Source: Erythrophleum ivorense
Taxonomy: Eukaryota > Streptophyta > Magnoliopsida > Fabales > Fabaceae
DNA length: 64,000 nt
Reading direction: 5' to 3'
NCBI GenBank assembly: GCA_026724425.1
Contig: JAIUCV010000003.1
Location: forward strand, 48,114,477 to 48,178,476
Shown here in pieces: positions 48,287 through 60,195 of this stretch. Within the stretch, counting starts at the first letter, position 1, and each line of letters starts with the position of its first letter. The position numbers and the translations under genes are program-made. A model generated the notes under the pieces. The model saw only the letters and a list, made by a program, of their open reading frames with translations. It was not told where the DNA came from and searched no databases.

Positions 48287-51200
48287 ATGTCCTGATGGGG
48301 CATATCATCAAGTAGAGGTTGAGCACGAGCTCACAATATTTCTCCTACAATCCATGAAGAGTTTGAAATTCTAGAGATTTCATAAACAATTGATTAAACT
48401 TGATGGCACAACAACATCACCATTTAATTTATTTATATTATTTAACATCAATATGAATTTTAATTATTTATAAATTTAATAAATGCATATCTAATTTATC
48501 TTCTAATTAGATTTCAACCAAATAATCAATACATTGTTACCTTCATAGCTAATGTTTTTAAAAGTAAATATGAAAGCTTGTGGAATTGTTGGTCAAAAGT
48601 TCTTGACTGAATGAGGGAATTATGGTTTGGAAAGTTTCAGGTAAATTTTCATAATTCTTTATCACATAATTATAATATTGTGTGTTTTAACTAAAATAAT
48701 TGAAACCTCTATTTTTATAGAAATATCATTGTTGGAAAGCTAAGCATCACCATCAAATTTGGAAGAATTTCAAGGGAAAAATAATATTACATATAAAGGA
48801 TTTAATGTGTGATGCACGAGAGGCAAGAAAGAAACTAGAACGGATTGGAGAATCCATTTAGCAGGAATTATGTGATGGTTGGGACTTTCCACATTTCAAA
48901 TAAAGAAGTGAGCAAAAGAAAAAGAGTAGAGCCTCTGGCTCCTATTTTGTTCATCATTACACAACATTTTATTGTTTGAGAATGAGTATAATTGCTGTGA
49001 AAGTGTAGCGGAAAGTGTGGGGGAAGAGTACACCAAATATAGATTTATAGTTGAATGTTGTTGTTGAAAATAAGAAAGATTTAATCTATGATTTAAGAAT
49101 TATCTCACATAATACAGTCAAAAATTTAACTATGGGACATAACCGAAGATACTTGATAAGCATGATTTTTATACACTTTAATCCTCTTAACTTAGGCATT
49201 TTGATCATGGAATATGATCTTAAGGGTTTAATTATATATAAATTGATTTCATTAGCCATTTATGCACTTTATGAATTAATTGGCAAATTTATTGAGTTTT
49301 GATGCATGAAATTCTTCTAAATAATTTTGTGATATTTCTATTTCATTCTTTCCATTATTTTTTGTGCAGATTTTCAATGCAAAATTGAGCATTGAATGGA
49401 ATTTGATTTAAAGAAAAGATGAAGGCTTCATATGTACAGTTTGGAGGAAATAAGAGTGGAAGCAACGTGGAGAAGAAGTGGTAGAATATGGGAATAAAGA
49501 ATGTATAAAGAAGAAGCTTGAGGGGAAGGAGAATGAGGCAGCTCACATGTAAAGAGAAGATTGCATGGAAAATATTTGGAGCAACAAATGAAAGAGAAGT
49601 TCATGTAAGATGAAGCAGCAAACTACGAGCTGAATGAAGAGCTGAATGATGAAGAAGAAGCATGAAGCATACAGCTCGAGTTGAGGAAGAAACGAGATGG
49701 TGCAGTAGCTCTTAACTTCATGCACTACAGTAGCTTAAACGAGAGAGCAAACAAAGAAAGAGAAGCAACTATAACATGCAGAATATTTACATGGATGGCT
49801 ACGAGTTACTGAAGATACAATGAGTGAAGAAAGAACGAGCTGAACAAGGAAGCACCAGCTGAGCTCACACTTATGCAGAAATAGCTGAAAACGAGTTGAG
49901 GAAGACGATGGAGCTAATGATGGAAAGAAAAGGAGGCAACCTCTGTTTTGGAGAGTTAGACGAAGAAGAAGCTACGTCTTTAGAACGAGGAGCTCTGGCT
50001 GAACGAGGAGAAGCAGCTGAGCACATGGAGTTTAGAGGAAGCACAAGCTGAGTTGAACGTTGAAGTAACAATCATGTGGAGAACACACAGAAGCAGCCAA
50101 CGTGAGAAACACGAGCTAAATGGTAGCTGTTGCATGAGCTGAATTATAAGTCACCAGACCAGTAGCTGAGCAGAGCAAAATAACGTGGAAGAACGCATGC
50201 AGAAGCAGTTCACGTGGAGGAATTACATGGAGAAATCAAGTGGGAGAACAATGCGAGCTGAACGAGCTGGAACGAGCTGAACGAAAAGAACAAACTGCAT
50301 TCGTGGATAAAGTGAAGAGCTGCAGAAACAGTAGAAGGAATTCATGTAGAATATAATAAAATAACCAGCGGGGCCCACTCTCATACACACATCCATGCAG
50401 CTCCACCTTATATATACATGAAGCAGTTAACACGTGAAGCTGACATGAAGATGCATTAGGAGAATACGTGAGTTGATAAGTGAAGCACAACAGTTAACAC
50501 GTGAAGGAGAAGAAAAATGCAGCACGTGAATCATTAAAGAAGAAGCTAAGGACTGGGCAGCAGTGTATATCATCCAGAATCCACTTCACTCACGCCTCCT
50601 TCATTCATTGGATCCCTCCATTCACGCCTCTGATCCATCGTCACTCTTTCATACATTCACGCCTCTTATTTATCTTTCAAATTCCAACTTATTCATGCCT
50701 CAAAATCTTAGCAAACCCTTGCCTATTTATTCGACCATTTATTCACGAAGCCATTCACCCATTCATTCATTCCAATAATTCATCCATCCTTCATCCACCC
50801 ATTCATCCTCCACTCCATTCCATGAAGTTCTAATCCAGCTGTGGCTAGCAAGGAGGAAGCTCTTGGAGAAGCTTGAATCCATGGATGAACTTAAAGTTTT
50901 TGGCTAAGAATTTCTTTATTTTTCCTACACTTTTTCTCTTTCATTTATTGTCTTGGTTAAGTTGTATTTAATAAGGGAATTTGTGTAATTATAATTAGTG
51001 GCTGGTTAGACACTAATTAGGAAGTCTTTTTGTTGATTAATTGATCTGATTAATTTCAATATTATCTGATTTCCCATGTGTGCTTCGAAGGTGTTCGATA
51101 AAATACATGAGTGAGATTATGTGCTTGAATGTTTAATTTGAAGATTCCTTAATGTTTAGTTAGTTAATTAAATATTTAGAATGATTCAGAGGCTAATCAA

Positions 51201-51981
51201 TTAGTTAATCAATCAAATTGAGTGTTTGGGATCTTAAAGACAAGATTAACAGTTTAATGCGGGATTGAGATCTCAATTCAACGTTGGATCGTTAATCTCT
51301 TGAATCTTGAGTGGTTACCTAAGATAAATTGTTATGAACACAATTAGGAACTCTTAGACCAGAATTAATCACAATTAGATTAGGATAAGGATAGTGGATA
51401 CCAAGGGATGATTCTAAAGCTAGTCACAAGCCCATCTTTCACCAATAATCCATATAATTAGGTAGAATTTAGGAATTTTAATTCAATTTAGTTTTAGGTT
51501 AGTTTAATTCAATTAAAACCCCCCTTAGTTTAGAAATTTTTAGAGTCTTTTAACATTTGGAAAACTCAATTAAACATTGAACTCCAATTCCAAGGGAGAT
51601 GACCTAGATTGTGCCATTAACTACATATTTTACCAATCTAGTTTTATTTTGAGGGTTGCGTGATGAGCCACTCAATACTACCATTGTAAGAAGCCACCAT
51701 ACACTTAGTTATCATATATATAGAAGGTAGTAAGAAATTAAGTTATTGATTTGAGAAGACAGGCTTATGACGCTCAACTTGAAGTGCAGAGAATAAATAC
51801 AAGAAATGCAAAATCAACTAAATAAATATAGAAGTTTTTTTTTTATCTCTCCCAGCAAAATGCTTGTCTAAGTTCACAAGAAAATTCACATATGTAAAAA
51901 TCAGATATCTCTCATATTAGAAATCAAATTTGAGACAACAATGACAATGATGATGATAAAGAGGAGGAGGAGGAGGAGTAA
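48287..51981 (+). pseudogene. Transposase_24-like gene relic, copy 2, split by LTR
   Basis: Starts ATGTCCTGATGGGGCATATC after ATCTAG and follows copy 1: a ...FQPNNQYIVTFIANVFKSK exon near 48513, NIIVGKLSI / HHQIWKNFK-like text near 48722-48770, VSKRKRVEPLAPIL near 48910, then a family B LTR (49154-51674). After the LTR the frame resumes with AYDAQLEVQRINTRNA near 51760 and ends in an Asp/Glu-rich tail (DDDKEEEEEE, stop at 51979-51981), as copy 1 ends in an acidic tail. ATACT duplications show that the LTR hit an existing gene copy. Stops are present, so it is a relic. Confidence 0.5.
49154..51674 (+). mobile_element. Family B solo LTR (TSD ATACT)
   Basis: A 2,521-base plus-strand LTR, TGATAAGCATG to GATGAGCCACTCA, with perfect ATACT at 49149-49153 and 51675-51679. 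It is homologous to 21315-23900 (opposite strand). The middle (49420-50900) is unusually rich in AGCTGAA/ACGAGCTG wording, and 50590-50820 is rich in CATTCATTCATCC, giving long but meaningless open frames. No internal region is attached. A TATATATA string at 50412 is a possible promoter element. Confidence 0.92.
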
Positions 51982-52436
51982 ATTTTAATTTTTGTTTAAT
52001 TTCTGTAATTTTATTACACTCATGTACTAAGTTATGTACTATTGATATTTTTGTATCTAATTTCATTAAAGTTATTTGTTTAACTTTAATTTATGTAAAA
52101 TTAATATTTTAATTGATAAAAATATTTACCTAATTAAATAAAATTATATGTTTAAAGTTATATATATATATATATATATATTAAAAAGGTTAACGTATAT
52201 TAACTTAATATATAATACATACATATTAAAAACCTCTTAATGACAGTGAAAATTCCAAACCATGCTTGTGAATTTTAACACACACATATACACTCTCACA
52301 CACAAAGTGCGAGCAATTATGAATTAACAGAAATCATGAATTTGAAAGGCACTACATAAAATTTTTCATTCACTTGTTTACTTTCTATATATGCATGACT
52401 TCTCTTCTTATCTCATCTTTATCTCTTATCATTTTG
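51982..52436. other. Non-coding, AT-rich
   Basis: Contains a (TA)n run near 52161-52182 and a CACACACATATACAC microsatellite near 52281. No gene or element end was recognised; this would be the right flank of the En/Spm relic. Confidence 0.5.
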
Positions 52437-55400
52437 TGTAACACCATATTCCTCTAGTCCTTCCTCCCCACAAGTAAGCTTCATACATGTTACATTAAGA
52501 AAAATCAATAAATTTAATGCATTATTTTTGCATTACGTAAGACTTTAAAAATTTATTTTATGCTCCGTGGACCCTGCTAACTTCCTAACATCATCCTTTA
52601 CTCGTAATCCATCCATACAAGTCATAAACAGCATGAAACATCACATACAACTTGGATTGGAAGCCACACACTTGAAAATAAAGGAGTTTGCCTTGGGTTC
52701 AACTTTCTAGATTTCTGACATCAACTTTAAAAATTATAATTAATTCTAAAAAAATCAAAATTAGGCAAATGATAGTATTCTAGAAAACTTTAAATATCAA
52801 ATATAGGTTAAAAATTATTATAGGCCATGGAAATATCAACTGGACCACGATTGATAATAGAATAGCACCAAAGGTCCAGCTACCCAAGTTTGCTATTACA
52901 AGTTTCTAATATAAATTTCAAAAATTCATAACTAATTCTAGAAATGTCACAACCCAACAAACCATACCATTCTAGAAAGTTATGGATCTCTAATTTTGAA
53001 TAAAATAGCTCCAAATCAAGGAAGTAGTACTTAACTTATGAAAATTGATAGAACATTATTAGAGGTCCTGCTATGCTATGAATATTGTCATGAAACTTCA
53101 AAATTTTGGTTCTCTCTCTATAGAACTCCAAATGGGGTAATCTTAGTGACTGTGAAAAGCTTATGGTGTTTAGTTTATGTGTGTAAAATTTCACAGCCAT
53201 TGGATGCTATTTGGCCTATGAGAGATAAGGAAACAAAATTTGACTATATAAATAGTGCATCCTACCATTTAACATATTTTTCCAATTTTAAAAAATCATA
53301 ATAAATTGGGAGACTTATAATAAAGGATCAAAAAATGAATAAATTTATTCTTAAGGACTTGTTACTACTTGTTTTAGGATGATTACCATTAAGTTTAGTA
53401 ACAATCAGTTAACTTAGTGGTAAAGGTCCTTAAAAATAAAAATTTTCATTTCTTGGTCCTTAAACATAATTTTTTCTAATAAATTTTCTAGAGATCCAAA
53501 TTGGGTGATCTTTGGCTCTATGGAAAGATCAAGATGAGATTTACTTGTTGACTAAATTTCAGGGAAAAAATCACTCATTTGGTCAAATTTTGGTTCTACT
53601 TATTAATTGGTCACTTTTGGTGTTTAAAATGGTGTCAAATTGCTTCCTAGATCACCCATGGCCACTTGGGCACGTCTAAAATCATATTCACAGCCTAGGG
53701 AGACATGCCATTTGGTTCAAAACATCATGGACTTCATTTCCACTATGCTACATGCAATCATACACATTGGAAGCATAACACATCAAGGGCCTTTGGTGGC
53801 AAAATCATACATATTCAGTTATATGAACCCAAAATCATTACATACATCATGTCTACATACATTTAAGTGTGCTCAAGCATTTACATCATCTATACATTTC
53901 ATGGTTACAATTCTTGACATCAAAATACATTTACAAAGCTCATTTCACTATACATATGTCAAAGTCTTGCTTTTTATGCTTATTGGCTCCCACTCCTTAA
54001 CCCACTTGGCTCACCTAGACATGGTTAGATATTGGAGAGGAAAGAGTGAGATTCTAAGAATTTCAATAGCTCTTAACTCTTTCAATAATATATAATAGTG
54101 ATATTTTCAAGTCCAAGAATGCATATATGAACATTAAGCTACTAGTAATCATACATAAATTCATTTTCATGTGCAAGAAGCTCATACATGTCATACATTA
54201 ACTTTCAAGAGCATTGGTTTAGCCTCACCCCCTTTCCTTAGGACTTTTGGAATTATTTCATCCATTTTTAAGGGATTTTGACTAACCGTCACTCTTCTTG
54301 AGACTTTTGGCTTTGTCTCACCCAATCCTAGGGACTTTTAGCTCATCCTTACTTTTGCTAAGGGACTTTTGGCTTTACCAAGCTCATTAAAGCCATAACA
54401 CATTCATAAAACACATTTCATGCACATAATGGTACCCATGACATGTAGACAATAGCTATACACTCTCTCATAGCATAAACATGCATACACACATCCAAAG
54501 ACAAGAAAACAACTGAGAATGCATGAGACAAGGGTTAGAGAGCTAACTTTGAAACAAAACACAAGTCTTTCCCTTGATTCTTCTTCCCCTCTCAAGGCCA
54601 CACACTTGCAAGTGGGTGGAGTTTGATTCTTTTCACCTAAACACATCAAATGGGATCTAATTACATTCTTGAAGCTAACTCTAGTATCATACACATACTA
54701 GATGAAGCTACTTCCTCTTATAGTTCAATTATGGCTCCATTCAAGACCTAAAGAAGCAACTATAATAATTCTTGATCTTGGCCCCATTTTCTCCCTCAAT
54801 CGATGACTTTTGACTTCATTTAGACTTCTTGGAGCACTCACACATTCATTTTGAAGGGCCTAGCTATATGTTGCTTCTTTATGTCATATTATGGAACCTA
54901 TACCTCCATCTTTTATTCTATAGGTTCTAAATTTTTTTAAGGCTTTCTTTGATGTTCTTCCATCATATTTAGTTATAATCTAAGCTTAGAAAAATTTAAA
55001 ACACTCCCTAGGTCCTTCCTCCATGCTTGGCTGAGACATGTCTTCTTTAAGGAGCCCATGGAGTTTTTCACTTTTCCTTGAAGGAAGAGACATTTGGAAG
55101 GCTTCTTAGGGCTCTTAGAAACTTAATTAAACTCTCATATAAGATTAGCCATCCTTGGACAAAATCAGATTTTGGTATATGTCTTTGAATCCCTAGTTTT
55201 GCTATCTTGGATTTTAATGGTTTTCCTTTAGGTTTCTTTGCATTTACTAGCTTCCCACACTCCAAATCATAAGCTTCATACTTCGTTTAGTTTAGAATTA
55301 TTCCCCTCTTACCTATTCTCTACTTGGCTGAAACTACACAAGAAGCAGCAAGGAAGAGAAGGCAAATAAACATATATGTTTACTTTGGTTTCTAGCTTAT

Positions 55401-55815
55401 TTCAAGTGCTCTTTCAATGGGTATGCTCCTTTCCTTCAAACTCTATCTTCCTCTTTCTGAACTAGACCTAGAACAACCTCATATGAATAACCAAAACCAT
55501 GGAAAGAAAGGTGGAAAGGAGGAGAAAAATATTAAAGAAGGAAGAAGCTTGAGATTTCCATAATTTCCATACCTTTTTTTTCTTATTTTTCTTCCTCTTC
55601 TCCTCCTTTTGTGCGTCTCTCTCCCTGGTCTCTTCCTCTGTTTTGGGCAAAAAGTGAGTTGGTTAGTAGGGGAGAGGAAAGAGGATGCCATTTATAAGAC
55701 CAAAAGTTCCTAATTTGTTCATTAAAAATTCTGTTTACGTCTTGCTTTATTGGCTAATTTATTTTAGGCTTATTTTAACTCTTGTTCTAGAATCATCTTT
55801 TTCATCATTTTGAAC
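52437..55815 (-). mobile_element. Family T LTR lacking its U3 tip, joined to an inverted copy
   Basis: Minus-strand LTR starting TGTAACACCATATTCC at 52437 and running in normal order (31-bp repeats at 54220-54390, GAGAGG/AAGAAGGAAG purine region near 55500-55560, 'gttctagaatcatctttttcat' near 55787). It stops about 450 bases short of the LTR end and is joined at 55815/55816 to a plus-strand LTR end. Its first 1.28 kb is an inverted repeat of 55816-56924. A 169-bp MITE lies inside at 53308-53476. Confidence 0.85.
53308..53476. mobile_element. Mutator-like MITE, 169 bp (TSD TAATAAATT)
   Basis: The element is flanked by a perfect 9-base duplication TAATAAATT (53299-53307 and 53477-53485), the TSD length of Mutator-like elements. 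The ends form inverted repeats of about 50 bases (GGGAGACTTATAATAAAGGA against the reverse complement of the right end, then AAATGAA...TTATT..TTAAGGAC). It interrupts the LTR at 52437-55815 and is absent from 55816-56924, the inverted homologue, which confirms the insertion. Confidence 0.82.
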
Positions 55816-56924
55816 TAAATGGCATGTCTCCCTAGGCTATGAATGTGGTTTTGGACTTGCCCAAGTGGCCATGGGTGGTCTAAGAAGCAAGTTGACACCA
55901 TTTTGAACCATTTGGAACACCAAAAGTGACCAATTTGTGAGCTAAACCAAAATTTAACTAAATAAGTATTTTTTCCATAACATTTGGCCAAAAAGTAGGT
56001 GTCATCTAGAGCTTTCCATAAAGCTAAAGAGCATCCAATTTAGAGCTATAGAGAATTTATTATGATTTTTTAAAATTAGAAAAAATATGTTGAATGGTAG
56101 GATGCACTGTTCATATGGTCATATTCTATTTCCTTGTCTCTCCTAGGTCAAATGGTTCCACTGGCTATGAAATTTTATGGGTATAAACTAGACACCATAA
56201 TATTTCCATAGCTATTGAGATCACCTCATTTGGAACTTTGTAGGTAGAGAACCAAATTTTTGAAGTTTCATGATAGTACCAGTAGTGCAATAGGACCTCT
56301 AGAATTGTTCCATCAATTTTTGTATGTTAAACGCCACTTCTTTGATCTAGAACTATTTTTGCCAAAATTAGACATCCATAGATTTTTGGAATGGTATGGC
56401 TTGCTAGGTTTTCATTTTTCAAAAATTAGTTATGAATTTTTTAAATTTATATTAGAAACCTATGATAGCAAACCTAGGTAGCTGAACCATTGGTGCTATT
56501 CTATTATCAATTATGGTCTAGTTGATATTTTCATAGCTTGGAATGATTTTTATCCTATAATGAACATTTAGAGCTTTCTAAAAAGCTATCATTTGCTTGA
56601 TTTCTATTTTTTTAAAATTAATTATGATTTTCCAAAATCGATGTCAGAAATCTAAAAAGTTGAACCTAAGGCAAACTCCTTTATTTTCTGGTGTATGGCT
56701 TCCAAACCGATTTGTATGTGATGTTTTATGTTGTTTATGACTTTTATGGATTGATTATGAGTAGAGGATGATGTTGGGAAGTTAGTGGGGTCCACAGAGT
56801 ATAAAATGAATTTTTAAAGTCTTACGTAACGCAAAAATAATGCATTAAATTTATTAATTTTCCTTAATGCAACATGTATGAAGCTACTTGTAGGGAGGAA
56901 GGACTAGAGGAATATGGTGTTACA
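55816..56924 (+). mobile_element. Truncated 5' LTR of the gypsy element
   Basis: Only the last 1,109 bases of a plus-strand family T LTR remain, from AAATGGCATGTCTCCC to AATATGGTGTTACA. It is followed at once by a primer-binding site and gag, so it served as the 5' LTR. Its left part was replaced by the inverted LTR 52437-55815. Confidence 0.88.
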
Positions 56925-56928
56925 TTTT

Positions 56929-56940
56929 TGGTATTAGAGC
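56929..56940 (+). other. Primer-binding site (initiator tRNA-Met type)
   Basis: TGGTATTAGAGC four bases after the LTR differs by one base from TGGTATCAGAGC, the complement of the 3' end of plant initiator methionine tRNA used to prime minus-strand synthesis in many plant LTR elements. It fixes the LTR boundary and the direction of the element. Confidence 0.88.
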
Positions 56941-57085
56941 TATAGTTCAGGCATTCTAGGGTGGGTTATGGCTTGAAAATGTGACTTGCTACATGTTTAT
57001 GTATTGCATATGGATGACTTGAATGTGAAGTGGTGGTGTGTATTCCCATTTTGTACTAAATTAAGTTTGAAATGTTTCAGAAAAG

Positions 57086-58235
57086 ATGTTGAACACATAG
57101 AGAGGGAGAGCTAGGCCTCTTAAAATAGCTAGACCAGAGCCTAGAGAGGCTAGAGTAGAGCCCAATGATCCTATAGTGGGAGCTTTGCAGGCTATCATGA
57201 CACCCTTGGATCAATAGCAAGCTATGATCATGTATTACAAGAGAGGCTTGCACAGAGAGTCAGTGAGAGGCCTCCTCCTCCTCCACCACAGCACTCAGAC
57301 CATCTAAAGGATTTAGAGGTGGTCCCCTCAGGCTAACACCCACATACCTCATAGATTCCACTAGCTTAAATGCTTCCCACCCTAGAGCAGCCTTCCACAA
57401 GAAGTCATAGCTCAGTTCAGGAAATTGGAGCCTCCCACCTTTGATGGGGAATTGAATACAAAAAAAGTAGGGGCTTGAATTATGCAATTGGAGAAGATTT
57501 TTAGGGTGATAAAGTGTACATCTAAGTAGAAGGCCATGATGGCCATTTTCTAGTTAGAAAGAGGAGTAGAATACTGCTGGAGAGGCACTGAATAGATACT
57601 AAAATCAAAGAACCTTCCAATCATCTGGGAGGCATTCCGCCAAGCCTCTTATGAGAGATATTTCCCCAGTTCTATCAGAGATAAGAAGGAGTCAGAGTTT
57701 GTACTCATGAGTCAAACAGAGGGGATGTTAGCGACCAGTATGTGGAAAAATTTGTTGAGATTTCTTGATATTCCTTGTACCTTCAGAAGTATGATGATGA
57801 GAGATGGAGAGCAGACAAGTTAGAGAAAGGACTATTACCTGAGATCAGAGATAGGGTGGTGCCATAGAGGATTAGGGACTTTAATGCCTTAGTCAAGATC
57901 TGCAAAGTCACGGAGGTGAACTTAAGGACGATCCAGACAGTCCTTAGTGTTAAACCTCCCTTCCCTGAAAGCAAAAGACCTCAAGAAGAGACACAGGCCA
58001 CCGGTAGTAGTAAGAGAGGTGGCAAAGGCCAATGGCATAAAAGAGGTAAGGGTAGGAAGAGATTAACTCAATCCACCAGAGGTTTGTAGTCAATGTGGTA
58101 GGAATCATGGAGGTAGACCATGCTACACGGGGCAGAACATTTGTTTTAGATGTGATAGGCCAGGGCACATAGCCAAAGACTACACGTAGCCTGCCCAGCA
58201 AAGGGAGGTAGCTCTTATACCCAAACCATAGAGTC
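57086..58235 (+). pseudogene. Gypsy gag with CCHC zinc knuckle, degenerate
   Basis: From the ATG at 57086 (MLNT, stop, RGRARPLKIARPEPREARV) the frame is interrupted many times. Recognisable pieces of chromovirus gag are the KFLKLN-like segment near 57360, AFRQ/YERYFPSSIRDKKESEF near 57630-57700, DDERWRADKLEKGLLPEIRD near 57790-57850, IRDFNALVKICKVTEVNLRT near 57870-57930 and the zinc knuckle ICFRCDRPGHIAKDY at 58141-58185, whose last Cys is Tyr. Gag would package the RNA. Confidence 0.87.
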
Positions 58236-58269
58236 TTTGCCCTAACACAATAGGAGGCTAGTAGATCCT

Positions 58270-58736
58270 TAAGTCTGATTCAAGGTACTATTAAGATTAA
58301 TGATTGTTCTGTACATGCACTATTTGATTTAGGTGCTAGCCACTTATTTATATCTTATGACTATGCTAGGATGTTGGATCTGGGTATGCATACATTGCCA
58401 TATGACTTACATGCATCCACCCTCATTAGAAATAGAGCCATTATCTCTCATGTTTGTTTGAATTATGTAGTCCAGTTTACCATTATTTTTACCACACTTG
58501 ATTTGATTCGCATGCCCCTCATTGATATTGACCTGATTATTGGTATGAACTGGATGTTTACAAATAATGCCATACTTGATTGCTATCACATATGTGTTTC
58601 TTTACTTGGATGTGGAACTGTGCGTAGTATGAGGATTGAGCTAGCTTTTATGACTACCTTCCAGGCTGAAAGGTCTCTAGAGCATGATTGTCAAAGGTTC
58701 TTAGTTTTCTTTTCAATTCAGTCTGAGGTAGAATAG
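58270..58736 (+). pseudogene. Gypsy aspartic protease, degenerate
   Basis: LIQGTIKINDCSVHALFDLG leads into ASHLFISYDYARMLDLGM, the retropepsin region that cuts the Gag-Pol polyprotein. The active-site triad is D-L-G instead of D-S-G (58328-58336). The open frame 58371-58736 continues with LHASTLIRNRAIISHVCL and DIDLIIGMNWM, typical of the second half of plant gypsy proteases, then links towards RT. Confidence 0.87.
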
Positions 58737-59440
58737 GGTATAGAAGAGATTCCAATAGTGAGAGAGTTCTTAGAGATTTTCCTTAAAGAGACTAACAGAC
58801 TACCCCTAGATAGAAAGGTTAAGTTTGTTATAGACATTGTACCTGGGGCGGGTCCAGTGTCTAAGGCCCCGTATAAGATAGCTCCCACTAAGGTAGTAGA
58901 GCTAAAGAAACAAATAGAAGAGCTCTTAGAGAAGGGTTTAATTAGACCCAGTGTGTCATCGTAGGGAGCTCCAATCCTACTCGTGAAGAAGAAGAATGGG
59001 AGCCTTAGACTGTATATAGATTATAGGGAATTGAATAAGCTCACCATCAAGAACAAGTACCCTCTCCCTAAGGTAGATGACCTTTTAGACCAACTAATAG
59101 GAGCATTAGTGTTCTCCAAGATGGACCTCAAGTTAAGGTATCACCAGTTCAGGATCAAAGCTGAGGATATCCTTATGATAACTTTTAGAACAAGATAAGG
59201 GTATTATGAGTTTTTAGTTATGCCTTTCGGGTTGACAAATGCACCTGCAATATTCATGGACTACATGAACAGGGTGTTCAGGCCATACATAGATAGGTTT
59301 GTAGTTATTTTTATAAATGATATTCTCATTTATTCCAAGAGCAAAGAAGAACATGAGCAGTACCTGAGATTAGCCCTAGAAACCTTGAACTTAGTAAATG
59401 TGAGTTTTGGCTCACTAAGACTCAATTCATAGGCCATGTA
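58737..59440 (+). pseudogene. Gypsy reverse transcriptase, degenerate
   Basis: Three consecutive open pieces in one frame: FLKETNRLPLDRKVKFVIDI to RPSVSS (stop at 58962-58964 where family members have Trp), then APILLVKKKNGSLRLYIDYR, ELNKLTIKNKYPLPKVDDLL, ALVFSKMDLKLRYHQFRI (stop at 59197 in RTR-Y-GYYEF), then MPFGLTNAPAIFMDYMNRVF and FVVIFINDILIYSKSKEEHE. The catalytic pair is N-D at 59316-59321 in place of D-D, so the enzyme would be dead even without stops. The wording places it with plant chromoviruses (Tekay/Del-like). Confidence 0.93.
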
Positions 59441-60020
59441 GGGTCACAATAGATTCCCATAAGGTAGAGACAATGTTACGATGGGAGAGATCTAGGACAG
59501 TGATAGAGATTAAGAGCTTCTTAAATTTAGCGGGGTACTACAAGAGGTTCATTCAGGGCTTTTCTTAGATAGCAATACCACTGACTAGGCTCACAAAAAA
59601 GAATGTGTCATTTGTGTGAGATGAGAAGTGTGAGCAGAGTTTTTAGGAGTTGAAGCATAGGTTAACCACTGCCCTAGTATTAATGCTTCTTGACCCTAGA
59701 GAGACTTTTATAGTCTATGGTGATGCTTCAAAGAAGGGGTTAGGATGTGTGTTTATGCAAGGAGGTAGAGTAGTAGCTTATGCTTCTAAATAGTTGAAAC
59801 CCCATGAAGAAAACTATCCCACATATGATTTAAAGCTAGTAGCCATAGAAATTTACAGTGACCACCAAAGTCTTAAGTATTTATTTGAATAGAAAGAGTT
59901 AAATATGAGACAGAAGAGATGGTTAGAATTCCTAAAGGATTATAACTTTACCCTGAAATACCATCCTGATAAGACTAACGTGGTAGTTGAAGCACTGAGT
60001 AGGAAATCCATACATATAAC
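59440..60020 (+). pseudogene. Gypsy RNase H, degenerate with deletion
   Basis: Readable pieces: LTRLTKKNVSFV near 59583, ELKHRLTTALVLMLLDPRET near 59650, FIVYGDASKKGLGCVFMQGG at about 59707-59765, RVVAYASK, stop, LKPHEENYPTYDLKLVAIEI, then YSDHQSLKYLFE, stop, KELNMRQKRWLEFLKDYNF and HPDKTNVVVEALSRKS. Between KLVAIE and IYSDH about 20 residues normal for the family (the VxFALKxWRHYLYG segment) are missing. Two stops are TAG where family members have Gln (CAG). Confidence 0.88.
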
Positions 60021-60195
60021 CTATATGATGTTGAGAAAGCAGGAATTGATTAAGAGGTTCAGGAATATGAATCTCTTATGTTAGGTGCATTTAGGGTAAT
60101 GATTAATGAGTGAAACCCAGATAGAAAATGACACGAGGAGTTAGATAAGGGATGCTTAGCAAGGAGATGAGCATGTGAGAAAGCTTAAAACCTAG

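Noticed and set aside
50501..50833. His/Pro/Ile-rich open frames of 71-110 codons
   Set aside because: They are translations of the CATTCATTCATCC low-complexity part of the family B LTR; the inverted LTR at 22159-22401 gives a similar artefact.
53640..54095. 151-codon open frame, with a near copy at 61957-62355
   Set aside because: Both copies are the same stretch of family T LTR. The similarity reflects repeat identity, not protein conservation; other LTR copies break the frame.
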